A DNA stretch of 64,000 nucleotides from a bacterium (lineage in GTDB: Bacteria > Bacillota > Bacilli > Lactobacillales > Streptococcaceae): positions 1-64,000 of the forward strand of contig CAJNCF010000009.1 of the NCBI GenBank assembly GCA_905221195.1, given 5' to 3'. The position numbers and the translations under genes are program-made. Positions 38,034 to 47,650 of the stretch are shown here, in pieces. Under the pieces are notes generated by a model, which ran no database searches, was not told where the DNA came from, and saw nothing but the letters and a program-made list of their open reading frames with translations. How positions within the stretch are numbered: the stretch's first letter is position 1; every line of letters starts with the position of its first letter.

Positions 38034-38912
38034 TTATTTTGGAATTTTTTTGCTGACTTTTTTATAGGTTTCTCTGCGATTTTCAATTTCACTGAGGAAT
38101 TGCAGGTAGTTGTCAAAACGGAAGGTGGCAATGGCGCCCTCTTCAACAGCTGGCTTCACTGCACAGGATGGCTCATGGGTATGGGTACAGCTACGAAATT
38201 TGCAGTCTCGACTGACAGTGGCAATCTCTGGAAAGGCCTGATTGAGGTCTTCAGCCATTGATACTTCATAGTCCAATGATGAAAATCCTGGCGTGTCTGC
38301 TATTTTACCCCCATTGAGATTGTAAAAACTAACAGCTCGAGTGGTATGACGACCACGACCTAGACTATCTGAGATTTCTCCTGTCTCAAGATTGAGATCA
38401 GGTGCGATTTTATTGAGAAGAGTTGATTTACCAACACCTGTCTGCCCCATAAAAACTGTAATCTTGCCTGTCAACAAGGGCAGGAGTTCCTCTTTACTGG
38501 TCACAAAGTCATAACCAATGGCGCCGTAAGTCTGCTGGTAAAAATCCAGCTCTCCCCTATCTTCCAGCAAGTCCATTTTAGAAATATAAACAATAGGATG
38601 GATGCCCTTGTGTTCCAAAAGAACCAAGAACCGATCCAGCAAATTGCTGTTAAAATCAGGTTCCTTGACGGACATGATTACCACAGCTTGATCGATATTG
38701 ACAATGGGCGGACGAACCAGACTGTTTTTCCGTTCGTGAATCTTGAGGATATAGCCTTCTGAATTTTCCTCGGCAGAAAAATCTACCCAGTCCCCAACGT
38801 AGGGGGTATGGCCTTTTTTACGGAAATTCCCACGCGCCCGTGTTTGATAAACCTGACCATCACACTCCACATAGTAGAAGCCTGCCAAGGCTTTAATGAT
38901 TTGTCCCTGCAT
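38034..38912 (-). CDS. rsgA: Small-subunit ribosome biogenesis GTPase RsgA
   Basis: 292 residues. An OB fold (1-60), a circularly permuted GTPase with ISKMDLLED (G4), [16 protein letters not shown] (G1) and DTPGFSS (G3), and a zinc finger with [14 protein letters not shown]. It checks late 30S maturation. One base after rsmA. Confidence 0.97.
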   Translation of the reverse strand: MQGQIIKALAGFYYVECDGQVYQTRARGNFRKKGHTPYVGDWVDFSAEENSEGYILKIHERKNSLVRPPIVNIDQAVVIMSVKEPDFNSNLLDRFLVLLEHKGIHPIVYISKMDLLEDRGELDFYQQTYGAIGYDFVTSKEELLPLLTGKITVFMGQTGVGKSTLLNKIAPDLNLETGEISDSLGRGRHTTRAVSFYNLNGGKIADTPGFSSLDYEVSMAEDLNQAFPEIATVSRDCKFRSCTHTHEPSCAVKPAVEEGAIATFRFDNYLQFLSEIENRRETYKKVSKKIPK

Positions 38913-38913
38913 C

Positions 38914-39786
38914 TTAGAACCCTTGCCCTTTAAGCGCGTCTGCTAGGCTGGCAAATTCTGCCAAGCTGAGAGCTTCCCCACGTACACTTGGTGACAAGCC
39001 CGCTTGATCCAAGGCCTTGGTCAATTTATCCTTAACTTCTTCAGTCTTCCCAAAGTAGCCTGTCAAATTGTTCCACAAGGTCTTACGACGATGAGTGAAA
39101 CTAGCCTTGGAAACCTTAAAGAAGAAGTTCTCGTCTTCCACTGCTACAGCTGGCTCTGGACGGCGCACCATTTTCAAAATAGCAGAGTCCACGTTTGGCG
39201 CTGGCACAAAAACCGTACGAGGTACGATGAAGGCAACCTTGGCAGTCATGTAGTACTGAACCGCAATCGACAAGCTACCATAAGCCTTGGTATTCGGTTG
39301 AGCGGAAATGCGGTCAGCTACCTCTTTTTGCATCATGACGACAAACTCACTAAACGGAATGCCACTTTCGATCAAGTGCATGAGAATAGGCGTCGTGATG
39401 TAATAAGGCAAATTAGCTACTACCTTGATTGGCAGGTCAGGATTTTTGAAATTCTGAATATGCTGCGCCAAATCAACTTTGAGAATGTCCTCGTTGACTA
39501 CGGTCACATTGTCAAAATCACGCAGGGTATCCGCCAAAATCGGTACCAAACGGTGGTCGATCTCAAAAGCCATGACTTGAGCTGCACGCTCAGCCAAAAA
39601 CTCCGTCAAGGCACCAATCCCTGGCCCGATTTCGATGACATTAACCTGGCCATCAATCTCAGCCGTATCCACAATTTTTTGTAGGATATTGGTGTCCGTC
39701 AAGAAATTTTGCCCGAAGGACTTTTTAAAGGTAAAATCGTGACGCTCCAGCACTGCCTTGGTCACGCTATAATCTGCAATTCTCAT
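38914..39786 (-). CDS. rsmA: 16S rRNA dimethyladenosine transferase
   Basis: 290 residues (KsgA). It dimethylates A1518 and A1519 of 16S r[15 protein letters not shown] at the N-terminus, SAM motif [15 protein letters not shown] and catalytic [11 protein letters not shown] are intact. It heads the rsmA-rsgA-rpe-thiN-rmuC-yhaM run. Loss confers kasugamycin resistance in other species; this copy looks complete. Confidence 0.97.
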   Translation of the reverse strand: MRIADYSVTKAVLERHDFTFKKSFGQNFLTDTNILQKIVDTAEIDGQVNVIEIGPGIGALTEFLAERAAQVMAFEIDHRLVPILADTLRDFDNVTVVNEDILKVDLAQHIQNFKNPDLPIKVVANLPYYITTPILMHLIESGIPFSEFVVMMQKEVADRISAQPNTKAYGSLSIAVQYYMTAKVAFIVPRTVFVPAPNVDSAILKMVRRPEPAVAVEDENFFFKVSKASFTHRRKTLWNNLTGYFGKTEEVKDKLTKALDQAGLSPSVRGEALSLAEFASLADALKGQGF

Positions 39787-39850
39787 CTATTCTCTTTTCT
39801 ATTATCTGTTACTACTATTGTAACACATTCCCCTTGTATTTGGGGTCTGC

Positions 39851-40417
39851 TTAGCTGTTCTCATAAGATTTCATAGCTTCTTCCACTTCTGCCAAGGTAA
39901 CTCCAAACAACTCTAAGCGTTTGAGGAGTTGCTTGCCGTTGGAATAGCCAATTCGGAGAGCCTCTCCTAGATATTCTCGTCGCTTACGGCTATCTGCTCC
40001 TGCTAGAAAACCAAGGCGGATCAAGTCGCTACGACTGATGTCAAACTGGCTCTCATATTCAAATTGTTCCGTCACCTGAGCTAGAGCCGTTTTCAGGTCT
40101 TCATAGCTGGCATGCTCAATTCCCAGAGACCGCCCCTTGGTCTTGGATTTAGGAACAGCTTCATCTCGTTTGAGAAAAGCATGTTGCACTGTTGGAATGG
40201 CCGTCATAATCATGCGACGAATCCGCTCCCCATTTAAATCTGGGTCTGTAAAAACAATGACCCCATGACGCTGGTGCAGGCGCTGAATCCGCTCTATATC
40301 CTGGTCATTGATGGCAGAACCTCGTGTCTCATAGGTCTCTACATCGAAATAACGTTTGAGATTGGCCGTATCATCGCGCCCTTCGACCACGATAACTTGG
40401 GAAATTTTCTCTTTCAT
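39851..40417 (-). CDS. rnmV: Ribonuclease M5
   Basis: 188 residues. Toprim nuclease maturing 5S rRNA, with VVEGRDDTANLKRYF and FTDPDLNGERIRRMI carrying the catalytic acids. Starts one base inside the tatD stop and sits upstream of rsmA, a common Firmicute arrangement. Confidence 0.95.
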   Translation of the reverse strand: MKEKISQVIVVEGRDDTANLKRYFDVETYETRGSAINDQDIERIQRLHQRHGVIVFTDPDLNGERIRRMIMTAIPTVQHAFLKRDEAVPKSKTKGRSLGIEHASYEDLKTALAQVTEQFEYESQFDISRSDLIRLGFLAGADSRKRREYLGEALRIGYSNGKQLLKRLELFGVTLAEVEEAMKSYENS

Positions 40418-41190
40418 TACTTGCTGTCCAATCCAAAAATTCGTTCTGCATTTGCGGTCGTTGCCATCGCTAGCTCTTCTGTCGTCATGCCACGCAAATC
40501 CGCGATAAAATCTACTACATAGCGCGTATAGGCTGTTTTGTTTTCACGACCACGTTTAGGAACAGGAGCCAAGTAGGGAGCATCCGTCTCCACCAAAATC
40601 TTGTCCAAAGGAAGTTCTCTAGCCGCCTCTTGGATATCAGTTGCCTTCTTGAAAGTCACCACTCCTGAGAAAGAAATGGTCATACCAAGCTCCACAAACT
40701 TCTCTGCCCATTCAAGAGTTCCCGAAAATGAATGCATGATACCACCACGAGGACCAACGCCCTCGCTCTTGATAATTTCATAGGTATCTTCCAGCGCATC
40801 ACGGGTATGGACAACAAAAGGCAAATCCAAGTCCTTAGATAACTGAATCTGACGGCGAAAAACCTGCTCCTGCACCTCTTTGGGCGCTGTCATCCAATGA
40901 TAATCCAAACCAATCTCACCCAAGGCAACTACCTTTGGATGCTTGAGCTTATCAAGCAAGTAGGCTTCAATCTCCTCTGTATAAGTCCCAGCTTCTGTAG
41001 GATGCCAACCAATAGTCGCGTAAAGTTGGTCATACTCATCTACCAACTCCAAGGCACGCTCAATCGTCGGTTTATCAAAACCTACAATATTCATCTGTGT
41101 CACCCCCATCTCAGCAGCCAAGGCAATTTCTTCTGCCTCACGACCCGCAAATTCTTCTACATTCAAGTGTGTATGTGTATCAAAAATCAT
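40417..41190 (-). CDS. tatD: TatD-family metal-dependent hydrolase
   Basis: 257 residues, TIM-barrel DNase-type hydrolase. DTHTHLN at the N-terminus, GEIGLDYHW, VVHTRDA, HSFSG and VETDAPYLAP hold the metal ligands. Thought to act in DNA degradation or repair. Operon with rnmV. Confidence 0.95.
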   Translation of the reverse strand: MIFDTHTHLNVEEFAGREAEEIALAAEMGVTQMNIVGFDKPTIERALELVDEYDQLYATIGWHPTEAGTYTEEIEAYLLDKLKHPKVVALGEIGLDYHWMTAPKEVQEQVFRRQIQLSKDLDLPFVVHTRDALEDTYEIIKSEGVGPRGGIMHSFSGTLEWAEKFVELGMTISFSGVVTFKKATDIQEAARELPLDKILVETDAPYLAPVPKRGRENKTAYTRYVVDFIADLRGMTTEELAMATTANAERIFGLDSK

Positions 41191-41283
41191 CTCTTCTAAC
41201 CTCGTTTTCTATCTTCTATTATAGCAAAAAAACTGACCTCTCTCCTCATCTGTAAAAAATATTCTAAAATCCATCATCATCTC

Positions 41284-41312
41284 TTGACGCTCTTTTTCCA
41301 AAGCAGTATAAT
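41284..41312 (+). promoter_or_regulatory. Promoter of kimA
   Basis: TTGACG (41284-41289), 17 bases, TATAAT (41307-41312), 35 bases before the start codon. The leader is too short to hold a ydaO-type riboswitch. Confidence 0.85.
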
Positions 41313-41347
41313 AACACTTATTGAATTTTTCAACAAAGGAAACAACT

Positions 41348-43192
41348 ATGTTTACAAAATTAAAACAGACCTTTATCGGTCGTCCTCTTAAGTCCTTAAC
41401 CGAAGGCGAAGGGGGACTACTGGGAAAAATGCAGGCACTGGCCATGTTGTCAAGCGACGCTCTGTCCTCCATTGCCTATGGACCTGAGCAAGTAGTCCTC
41501 GTCTTGGTTAGTCTCTCTCCTCTTGCTATATGGTGGAGCCTTCCCATCGGCCTCTTTGTCCTCCTGCTTCTGGCTAGTCTGACCGTTTCCTACCGTCAAA
41601 TTATCCACGCCTACCCTCAAGGAGGAGGGGCCTATATGGTTACTCGAGAAAATCTATTTCCCCAACTTGGCTTGATTGCTGGAGGTAGTCTGCTGGTTGA
41701 CTACATGCTGACCGTAGCAGTATCTGTTGCATCTGGAGCTGATGCTATTACAGCAGCTCTCCCTGCTCTCCACCCTTACAACCTCCACATTTCCATTTTT
41801 CTAGTTTGCTTGCTCATGCTCTTGAACTTACGGGGCTTAAAAGAATCTGCCAGCTCACTGATGATTCCTGTATATCTCTTTATCATCAGTACTGTCTTTC
41901 TCTTGCTCTATGGAATCTTTCAACTAATGACAGGATCTCTCAGCTATCAGGCAACTTCACCTATTGGGCATGCTGTACCGAGTCTATCTATCGTTCTCAT
42001 TCTAAGAGCTTTTACCAGCGGATCTGCCTCTCTGACAGGGGTTGAAGCTATTTCAAATGCCGTTCCCTTTTTCAAGGCTCCAAAAGAAAAGAATGCCGCT
42101 CAAACCTTGACCATTATGTCACTGATTTTAGGATTTCTTTTTGCTGGTATCACCTTCCTAAACTACTGGATGGGGATTATGCCTCAACACGGAGAAACTA
42201 TTCTTTCACAGATGGCTCAAGGTATCCTTGGTAATTCTTTCTTAGGCCACCTTGGCTATTATATTTTCCAATTTTCCACAGCCTTGATTTTGGCTGTAGC
42301 TGCAAATACTGGCTTTTCAGCCTTTCCTATGCTGGCTTACAATATGGCTAAAAACAAATACATGCCCCATCTCTTTATGGAAAAAGGAGACCGCCTAGGC
42401 TACTCCAACGGTATCTTAACTCTGGCTTTTGGGGCTATGATTCTTCTTCTCATTTTTAATGGCAATACCGAACGCTTGATTCCTCTTTATACTATCGGGG
42501 TCTTCGTTCCCTTCGCCCTATCTCAGACTGGGATGATTCGTCATTGGAAAAAAGAAAAAGGGGCAAATTTCTTAAAACCTGCTCTTGCTAATATCATTGG
42601 GGCAATCATTTGCTACGCTATTGTGCTCATCCTGCTCTTTTTCCGTCTCAGTGATATCTGGCCTTTCTTCCCGATTATTCTCGTACTCACCCTACTCTTC
42701 TTGGCCATTCACAGTCATTACCAAAAAGTGGCCCAACAATTGCGTCTCTATGAAGGAATCGAAAAACGTACCTACGATGGCAATCTTGTCCTCGTTCTAG
42801 TAGGAAATGTCACCCGAGTCAGCGTTGGAGCCATTAACTACGCTCAAAGTATCGGTGACGAAGTCCTAGCCATGCATATTTCTACCAAGGAAACAGCAGA
42901 AAAAGATCAAGAAATTCTCCAAGAATTTGCCGATTACTTCCCAACCATTACTCTGAAAAACATCAAGACCAGCTATCGTGACATCATCACGCCTACTGTA
43001 AAGTATGTCAAACGGATTTCCGAGGAAGCCCAGAAAAAAAACTATACAGTCACTGTCCTCGTTCCACAGTTTATCCCTAATAAACCTTGGCAGAATATCC
43101 TGCACAATCAGATGAGTCTCAAACTCAAATACGCCCTTCGTTGGCACCAAGACGTCGTTGTCGCTAGCTACTCCTATCACTTAAAAGAATAA
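41348..43192 (+). CDS. kimA: KimA-like potassium importer (APC superfamily)
   Basis: 614 residues. Twelve predicted membrane helices then a cytosolic domain of about 150 residues. Close in motif content to Bacillus subtilis KimA (YdaO): KALAMLSSDALSS-like MQALAMLSSDALSSIAYG, SYRQIIHAYPQGGGAYMVTRENL, LTGVEAISNAVPFFKAP and AANTGFSAFPMLAYNMAK. KimA is a proton-coupled K+ importer shut by c-di-AMP. Start at 41348 chosen for AAAGGA upstream. Potassium specificity is inferred from similarity recalled, not tested. Confidence 0.85.
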   Translation: MFTKLKQTFIGRPLKSLTEGEGGLLGKMQALAMLSSDALSSIAYGPEQVVLVLVSLSPLAIWWSLPIGLFVLLLLASLTVSYRQIIHAYPQGGGAYMVTRENLFPQLGLIAGGSLLVDYMLTVAVSVASGADAITAALPALHPYNLHISIFLVCLLMLLNLRGLKESASSLMIPVYLFIISTVFLLLYGIFQLMTGSLSYQATSPIGHAVPSLSIVLILRAFTSGSASLTGVEAISNAVPFFKAPKEKNAAQTLTIMSLILGFLFAGITFLNYWMGIMPQHGETILSQMAQGILGNSFLGHLGYYIFQFSTALILAVAANTGFSAFPMLAYNMAKNKYMPHLFMEKGDRLGYSNGILTLAFGAMILLLIFNGNTERLIPLYTIGVFVPFALSQTGMIRHWKKEKGANFLKPALANIIGAIICYAIVLILLFFRLSDIWPFFPIILVLTLLFLAIHSHYQKVAQQLRLYEGIEKRTYDGNLVLVLVGNVTRVSVGAINYAQSIGDEVLAMHISTKETAEKDQEILQEFADYFPTITLKNIKTSYRDIITPTVKYVKRISEEAQKKNYTVTVLVPQFIPNKPWQNILHNQMSLKLKYALRWHQDVVVASYSYHLKE

Positions 43193-43196
43193 AGAA

Positions 43197-43238
43197 AAGG
43201 CCCTACCAGAACCAAAAAGCTCTGGTAAGGCCTTTTTC
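43197..43238 (+). terminator. Terminator of kimA, likely bidirectional
   Basis: GGCCCTACCAGA (43199 onward) pairs with TCTGGTAAGGCC, followed by five Ts. An A-run on the other side makes it a possible stop for aliB transcripts too. Confidence 0.88.
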
Positions 43239-43258
43239 TGAATCCAGTTACTATGCTT

Positions 43259-43409
43259 ATACTCTTCGAAAATCTCTTCAAACCACGTCAGCTTCACCTT
43301 GCCGTAGGTATGGTTACTGACTTCGTCAGTTCTATCTACAACCTCAAAGCAGTGCTTCGAGCAGCCTGCGGCTAGCTTTCTAGTTTGTTCTTTGATTTTC
43401 ACTGAGTAT
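43259..43409 (+). repeat. BOX element, boxA-boxB-boxC
   Basis: About 151 bases in A-B-C order on the plus strand with one complete boxB (GACTTCGTCAGTTCTATCTA onward). It lies between convergent kimA and aliB. Confidence 0.9.
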
Positions 43410-43434
43410 TAACTGAAAAGCACGACTAGGAATA

Positions 43435-45399
43435 CTATTGAATGTGGTTAGCTAAATCTTCCTGAGCTTTTTTATTTGACTCAGCTTTTTCTTTTAGCCA
43501 TTTTTCATAGAGTTCTTGGTACTGTTTAGCAGTTACTGGCTCTTTTTGCAGTTCAACATATTTATAGTTGTCTGAATTTCCTTTATTCCCAACGAATGAG
43601 AATGGGCCTGTAAACGGTACAGTCTTGCGGAAGATTGGGTTGGCTCCACCACTTTGAACTGGTAGGAAGAGGGCACTATCTGTCAACCAAGCTTGAGCTT
43701 CAGCGTATTTTTCATAACGAGCCTGAGTATCTGTGATTTCCACGTCAGCCTGATCCAAGAGTTTCTTGTAGTCAGAAAGACCAATCTTGTCCTTGACTTC
43801 CTTGTCTTTTCCTTCAGACAAGCCCATATTTTTCAACTGAGAACCTGTTTCTGGATCAAGGATCGCTAGGTAAGTCTTAGGATCTGAGTAATCTCCGCCC
43901 CATCCTGAGATGTCGATGTCATAGTCTTTTTGTTCTGCTGTATCTGCAAAGTAGGTTGCTTGGTCTTTTTCATCTGGAGAAAGTTGGATAACATCGATAA
44001 CCACATTATCCTTACCAAGAGTTGCTTCTACTGTTTGCTTGAAAGAGCCAGCCTGTTGTACATCTAACTTAGCAGTCTGGTCAACTGGCATATCCAAATG
44101 AATTGGGAAGGTTACTCCCTGTGCTTGCAGGCTTTCTTTGGCCTTCGCAAATTTCTCTTTGGCCTTGTCAGGGTTCAAGAAGGCTTGCTTACCATCGTTT
44201 AGGTTGATATTGGTCCAATCTTTACCGTAGTTGACAATTTTTTCATTGACAAGGTCACCAAAGTTCTTATCACCAACTTGGACAAAGTTACTTGGTGTAA
44301 CCGTGTTACGCAAGATACGGTCTGCTCCATCTTCACCATTTGTCTGTGCTGCATAAGCATGACGGTCAAAGGCAAAGTTGATGGCCTGACGGAAATCTTT
44401 ATTCTGCATAGCTGCGCGTGAATCTGTCTTTTCCTTATCAGACTGTTTCATAGTCTGCTTGTAGCTTTGACGATTGACGTTGAAAAGATAGTAGAAAGTA
44501 ACTGAGTTTTGTGGCGTATAGGTAATCTTGTCCTCATTTCCCTTCTTGAGTTCAGCAAAAACTGAACTTGTTGGGAAGATACGACCATCTGTATAGTTTC
44601 CTTCCAAGAATCCTCTTGCAATGCTGTCTTGGTCAGAACCGTCAAAGAAAGAGAGCTTCACTTTCTCGATTTTAACATTGTCCTTATCCCAGTAGTTAGG
44701 ATTTTTGTCAAACTCAATCAAAGATTTTGATGTGAAGGACTTAAACAAGTAAGGACCATTTGACAAGATACTTGATGGTGTCACACTTCCAAAATCGTCT
44801 CCTTTAGACTTCAAGAAGGCTTCGTTTACAGGATTAAGGATACTTGCTGTTGTTTTAGAGTTCCAATAAGTCTCAGGTTGGTTGAGGGTGTATTGGAGTG
44901 TGTAATCATCCACTGCCTTAACACCAACAGTTCCAAAATCAGATGATTTCCCTTCAACATAGTCTGCCAGCCCCTTGATAGAGTCTTGCACCAAGTACAA
45001 GTTTTCAGCCTTTTTATCAGCCGCATACTTGAGACCAGTTACAAAGTCATGAGCTGTTACATCCGCATACTCTTCTCCTTCAGAAGTGTACCATTTAGCT
45101 CCCTGACGAATTTTATAAGTATAAGTCAAGCCATCTTTTGACACAGCCCATGACTCAGCCATAGATGGAATGAGATTGCCATACTGGTCATTTTCCAACA
45201 AACCATCAATCAAGTTGGTTGTGATACTAGATGTAGAGTCTCGGGTAGAGGTAATATAATCCAAGGTATCTGGGTTATTGACAAAGATATAAGAGTAAGT
45301 CTTGTCAGCATTACTTGATTGAGATGATCCACACGCTGCTAGAGCTAGACCTGCTGTCAAAGCCATAGCTCCAAACAGCATCACTTTTGATTTCTTCAT
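43435..45399 (-). CDS. aliB: Oligopeptide-binding lipoprotein, AliB type
   Basis: 654 residues, SBP_bac_5 family, with lipobox LALAAC (C23). Domain pattern matches AmiA throughout: LDYITSTRDSTSSITTNLIDGLLENDQYG, KIRQGAKWYTSEGEEYADVT, DFRQAINFAFDR. No permease genes are nearby, so it probably feeds AmiCDEF. AliA and AliB are both plausible names; AliB is preferred from the N-terminus (MKKSKVMLFG) by memory. Different Ali proteins bind different signalling peptides. Own promoter (TATAAT at 45432-45437, minus). Confidence 0.82.
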   Translation of the reverse strand: MKKSKVMLFGAMALTAGLALAACGSSQSSNADKTYSYIFVNNPDTLDYITSTRDSTSSITTNLIDGLLENDQYGNLIPSMAESWAVSKDGLTYTYKIRQGAKWYTSEGEEYADVTAHDFVTGLKYAADKKAENLYLVQDSIKGLADYVEGKSSDFGTVGVKAVDDYTLQYTLNQPETYWNSKTTASILNPVNEAFLKSKGDDFGSVTPSSILSNGPYLFKSFTSKSLIEFDKNPNYWDKDNVKIEKVKLSFFDGSDQDSIARGFLEGNYTDGRIFPTSSVFAELKKGNEDKITYTPQNSVTFYYLFNVNRQSYKQTMKQSDKEKTDSRAAMQNKDFRQAINFAFDRHAYAAQTNGEDGADRILRNTVTPSNFVQVGDKNFGDLVNEKIVNYGKDWTNINLNDGKQAFLNPDKAKEKFAKAKESLQAQGVTFPIHLDMPVDQTAKLDVQQAGSFKQTVEATLGKDNVVIDVIQLSPDEKDQATYFADTAEQKDYDIDISGWGGDYSDPKTYLAILDPETGSQLKNMGLSEGKDKEVKDKIGLSDYKKLLDQADVEITDTQARYEKYAEAQAWLTDSALFLPVQSGGANPIFRKTVPFTGPFSFVGNKGNSDNYKYVELQKEPVTAKQYQELYEKWLKEKAESNKKAQEDLANHIQ

Positions 45400-45479
45400 G
45401 ATTATTCTCCATTTTTTACAGTATGTGAAATATTATACACCATTCAAGCAAAAATATAAAGTATTTTGTACTTTTTTAC

Positions 45480-45518
45480 AAAAATAAAAATCAGTAGACT
45501 CGAGTTCCTACTGATTTT
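45480..45518 (-). terminator. Terminator of rpmH
   Basis: Minus strand AAAATCAGTAG and CTACTGATTTT form an 11-base-pair stem, followed by a T-rich tract. It lies directly after the L34 gene. Confidence 0.88.
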
Positions 45519-45536
45519 TGATAGAATTCGTTTGGA

Positions 45537-45671
45537 TTATGCAGCCAAAACTTTGCGTCCTTTACGACGACGAGCTGCCAATACGCGACGACCGTTTTTA
45601 GTTGACATACGGTTACGGAATCCGTGTTTGCGCGCACGACGAAGTTTACTTGGTTGATAAGTACGTTTCAC
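45537..45671 (-). CDS. rpmH: 50S ribosomal protein L34
   Basis: 44 residues, starting [11 protein letters not shown] after a GTG start codon and ending GRKVLAA. Arg/Lys-rich as expected for L34. The GTG start is set by the AGGAGG site seven to eight bases upstream (45680 region). Not adjacent to rnpA or dnaA here, unlike in many bacteria. Confidence 0.95.
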
Positions 45672-45745
45672 GATGAATACCTCCTCATAGATTTTGTATT
45701 CGTTTAGCCGGCTATAAAGTGATCAGTTACTAAACATACTTTACT

Positions 45746-45774
45746 ATTCTATCTGATTCTTTTACTTTTGTCAA
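45746..45774 (-). promoter_or_regulatory. Promoter of rpmH
   Basis: TTGACA (45774-45769), 17 bases, TAGAAT (45751-45746). Strong promoter as expected for a ribosomal protein. Confidence 0.88.
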
Positions 45775-45815
45775 TAGCTCTAGGCAAATGTTTCCTGCTT
45801 TTTCGAATGTAAGCC

Positions 45816-47030
45816 CTATCTGCGATACTGTTTCAAGAAACGAGTCATCTTTTCTTGGATTTGGGCTAGTTCATCGACACGAGGAAGGTAAACGATACGG
45901 AAGTGGTCTGGCTCCTGCCAGTTGAAGCCTCGACCATGAACCAAGAGAACCTTTTCCTGCTTCAAGAAATCAAGGACAAACTGCTCATCATCATCGATAC
46001 GGTACATATTGCGGTCGATTTTAGGGAAGATATAGAGCCCAGCTTTGGGTTTAACCGCAGACAAACCTGGAATATCTTGGATGGCATTGTAGATGAAGTT
46101 TCTTTGTTCATAGATTCGTCCACCAGGAAGGAGTAATTCATCAACTGATTGGTGGCCACCCAAGGAAGTTTGTACGACTTGTTGAGCCAGAACGTTAGAA
46201 CAAAGGCGCATATTGGACAACATATTAAGCCCTTCGATATAGCCTTTAACGTGTGTCTTAGGACCAGACAAGACCATCCAACCCACACGGAAACCAGCGA
46301 TACGGTGCGATTTTGACAGACCATTCATGCTGACACAGAAGACATCTGGTGCCAAGCTCGCCACAGGCGTATGCACATGCCCATCCATTACCATGCGGTC
46401 ATAGATTTCGTCCGCAAAGATAATCAAATCGTTTTGACGGGCAATTTCAATGATTTCCAATAAGAGTTCCTTAGGATAAAGGGCTCCAGTTGGGTTGTTT
46501 GGATTGATAAGGACGATTGCCTTGGTATTGGAAGTGATTTTTGACTTGATATCGTCAATATCTGGATACCATTCTGCAGCTTCATCACAGATATAGTGAA
46601 CGGCATTTCCTCCAGCTAGACTGACAGCGGCTGTCCAAAGAGGATAGTCTGGCATAGGCACCAAAACCTCATCTCCATTGTCCAAAAGCCCCTGCATAGA
46701 CATGACAATCAGCTCACTGACACCATTTCCAAGGTAAATATCATCAATATCCACGTTTGGGAATTTCTTCAATTGGCAATACTGCATGATAGCCTTACGG
46801 GCTGAGAAAATCCCTTTAGAATCAGAATAGCCTTCACTATCACGCGCATTCATAATCAAGTCATGAATGACCTCGTCTGGCGCTGTAAAGCCAAATTCTG
46901 CTGGATTTCCTGTATTCAGACGTAAAATCTTTTCTCCGTTTGCTCGCATCCGCATGGCTTCTTCCAATACAGGACCACGGATATCATAAGCAACATGCTC
47001 TAACTTACTAGACTTGTTATATTCTTTCAT
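45816..47030 (-). CDS. alaA: Pyridoxal-phosphate aminotransferase, AlaA/AlaT type
   Basis: 404 residues, class I aminotransferase. The N-terminus (KLEHVAYDIRGPVLEEAMRMRANGEKILRLNTGNPAEFGF) and the PLP-lysine region MNGLSKSHRIAGFRVGWM are typical of glutamate-pyruvate transaminases such as E. coli AlaA. NPNNPTGALY and the ADEIYDRMV Asp are intact. Promoter at 47061-47089. Confidence 0.9.
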   Translation of the reverse strand: MKEYNKSSKLEHVAYDIRGPVLEEAMRMRANGEKILRLNTGNPAEFGFTAPDEVIHDLIMNARDSEGYSDSKGIFSARKAIMQYCQLKKFPNVDIDDIYLGNGVSELIVMSMQGLLDNGDEVLVPMPDYPLWTAAVSLAGGNAVHYICDEAAEWYPDIDDIKSKITSNTKAIVLINPNNPTGALYPKELLLEIIEIARQNDLIIFADEIYDRMVMDGHVHTPVASLAPDVFCVSMNGLSKSHRIAGFRVGWMVLSGPKTHVKGYIEGLNMLSNMRLCSNVLAQQVVQTSLGGHQSVDELLLPGGRIYEQRNFIYNAIQDIPGLSAVKPKAGLYIFPKIDRNMYRIDDDEQFVLDFLKQEKVLLVHGRGFNWQEPDHFRIVYLPRVDELAQIQEKMTRFLKQYRR

Positions 47031-47060
47031 CTTGTTTCCTCAATTCATCAGGATAGTAAC

Positions 47061-47089
47061 ATTATACCACTAGAAAGAGAATGCGACAA
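47061..47089 (-). promoter_or_regulatory. Promoter of the alaA-type gene
   Basis: TTGTCG (47089-47084), 17 bases, TATAAT (47066-47061). Confidence 0.8.
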
Positions 47090-47117
47090 GTTTACTGAAA
47101 TGTGTTACTAGATTTGG

Positions 47118-47147
47118 ATAAAAGAAAAGCCTCACTAAAAGCGAGGC
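47118..47147 (-). terminator. Terminator after the small membrane protein gene
   Basis: Minus strand GCCTCGC, loop TTTTA, GTGAGGC, then TTTTCTTTTA. Confidence 0.85.
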
Positions 47148-47186
47148 CATGACAGGGGAGATAGCAGGTGTTTTGCGAGAGACACA

Positions 47187-47486
47187 TCACATCCCAAAAG
47201 ATAACCCTAGAAAAAGCAAGCCTAGAAAGGAGTCATAGAGAAGATTGAACATGAGGAAGAGCCCCCATATCATCAAGTAATCCCAGCGACCACTTCGCTT
47301 TGCAACTAGGAATAATAGCAGATGGTAGAATAGGTGAAAGACTAAAAATCCAATAAAACCTGGATAGAGAAGCGGAATTAGCTTCTCTAATTGCCAGATC
47401 ATAATCACTTCTACCAAGACTGAAACCAGGATGATTCCATAATAAAGGAAATTTGATTTTTTTGTTTCTTGAAAAGAGTTTTTCAT
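47187..47486 (-). CDS. Small membrane protein of unknown function
   Basis: 99 residues (100 if the tandem ATG at 47489 is used) with about four hydrophobic segments (LYYGIILVSVLVEVIMIW, LLYPGFIGFLVFHLFYHLLLFL, LMIWGLFLMFNLLYD, SFLGLLFLGLSF). I do not recognise a family. GGGAGGGAGA lies just upstream. It stands alone between alaA and the stress protein, with its own terminator. Confidence 0.7.
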   Translation of the reverse strand: MKNSFQETKKSNFLYYGIILVSVLVEVIMIWQLEKLIPLLYPGFIGFLVFHLFYHLLLFLVAKRSGRWDYLMIWGLFLMFNLLYDSFLGLLFLGLSFGM

Positions 47487-47591
47487 CATTCTCCCTCCCT
47501 TCACTTCTTCCCTGCTATCCTTTCTTTTATTTTATCATATATTTATATAGATTTTAAGCGCTAATATTCTTTTGAAAAATACTTTTTTTAC

Positions 47592-47620
47592 TTTACTTCT
47601 ATAGTGAAAAGGTTTACAAT
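47592..47620 (+). promoter_or_regulatory. Promoter of the universal stress protein gene
   Basis: TTTACT (47592-47597), 17 bases, TACAAT (47615-47620), with AGGAGG at 47638 before the ATG. Confidence 0.75.
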
Positions 47621-47650
47621 TATAGTAAGAAAATTTCAGGAGGTTTCATT

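Noticed and set aside
39004..39684. 226-residue open frame on the plus strand
   Set aside because: It lies entirely antisense to rsmA, which has all family motifs; no homology, no upstream signals.
45466..45657. 63-residue Arg-rich open frame on the plus strand
   Set aside because: It is the reverse complement of rpmH (L34), whose GTG start, RBS, promoter and terminator are all on the minus strand.
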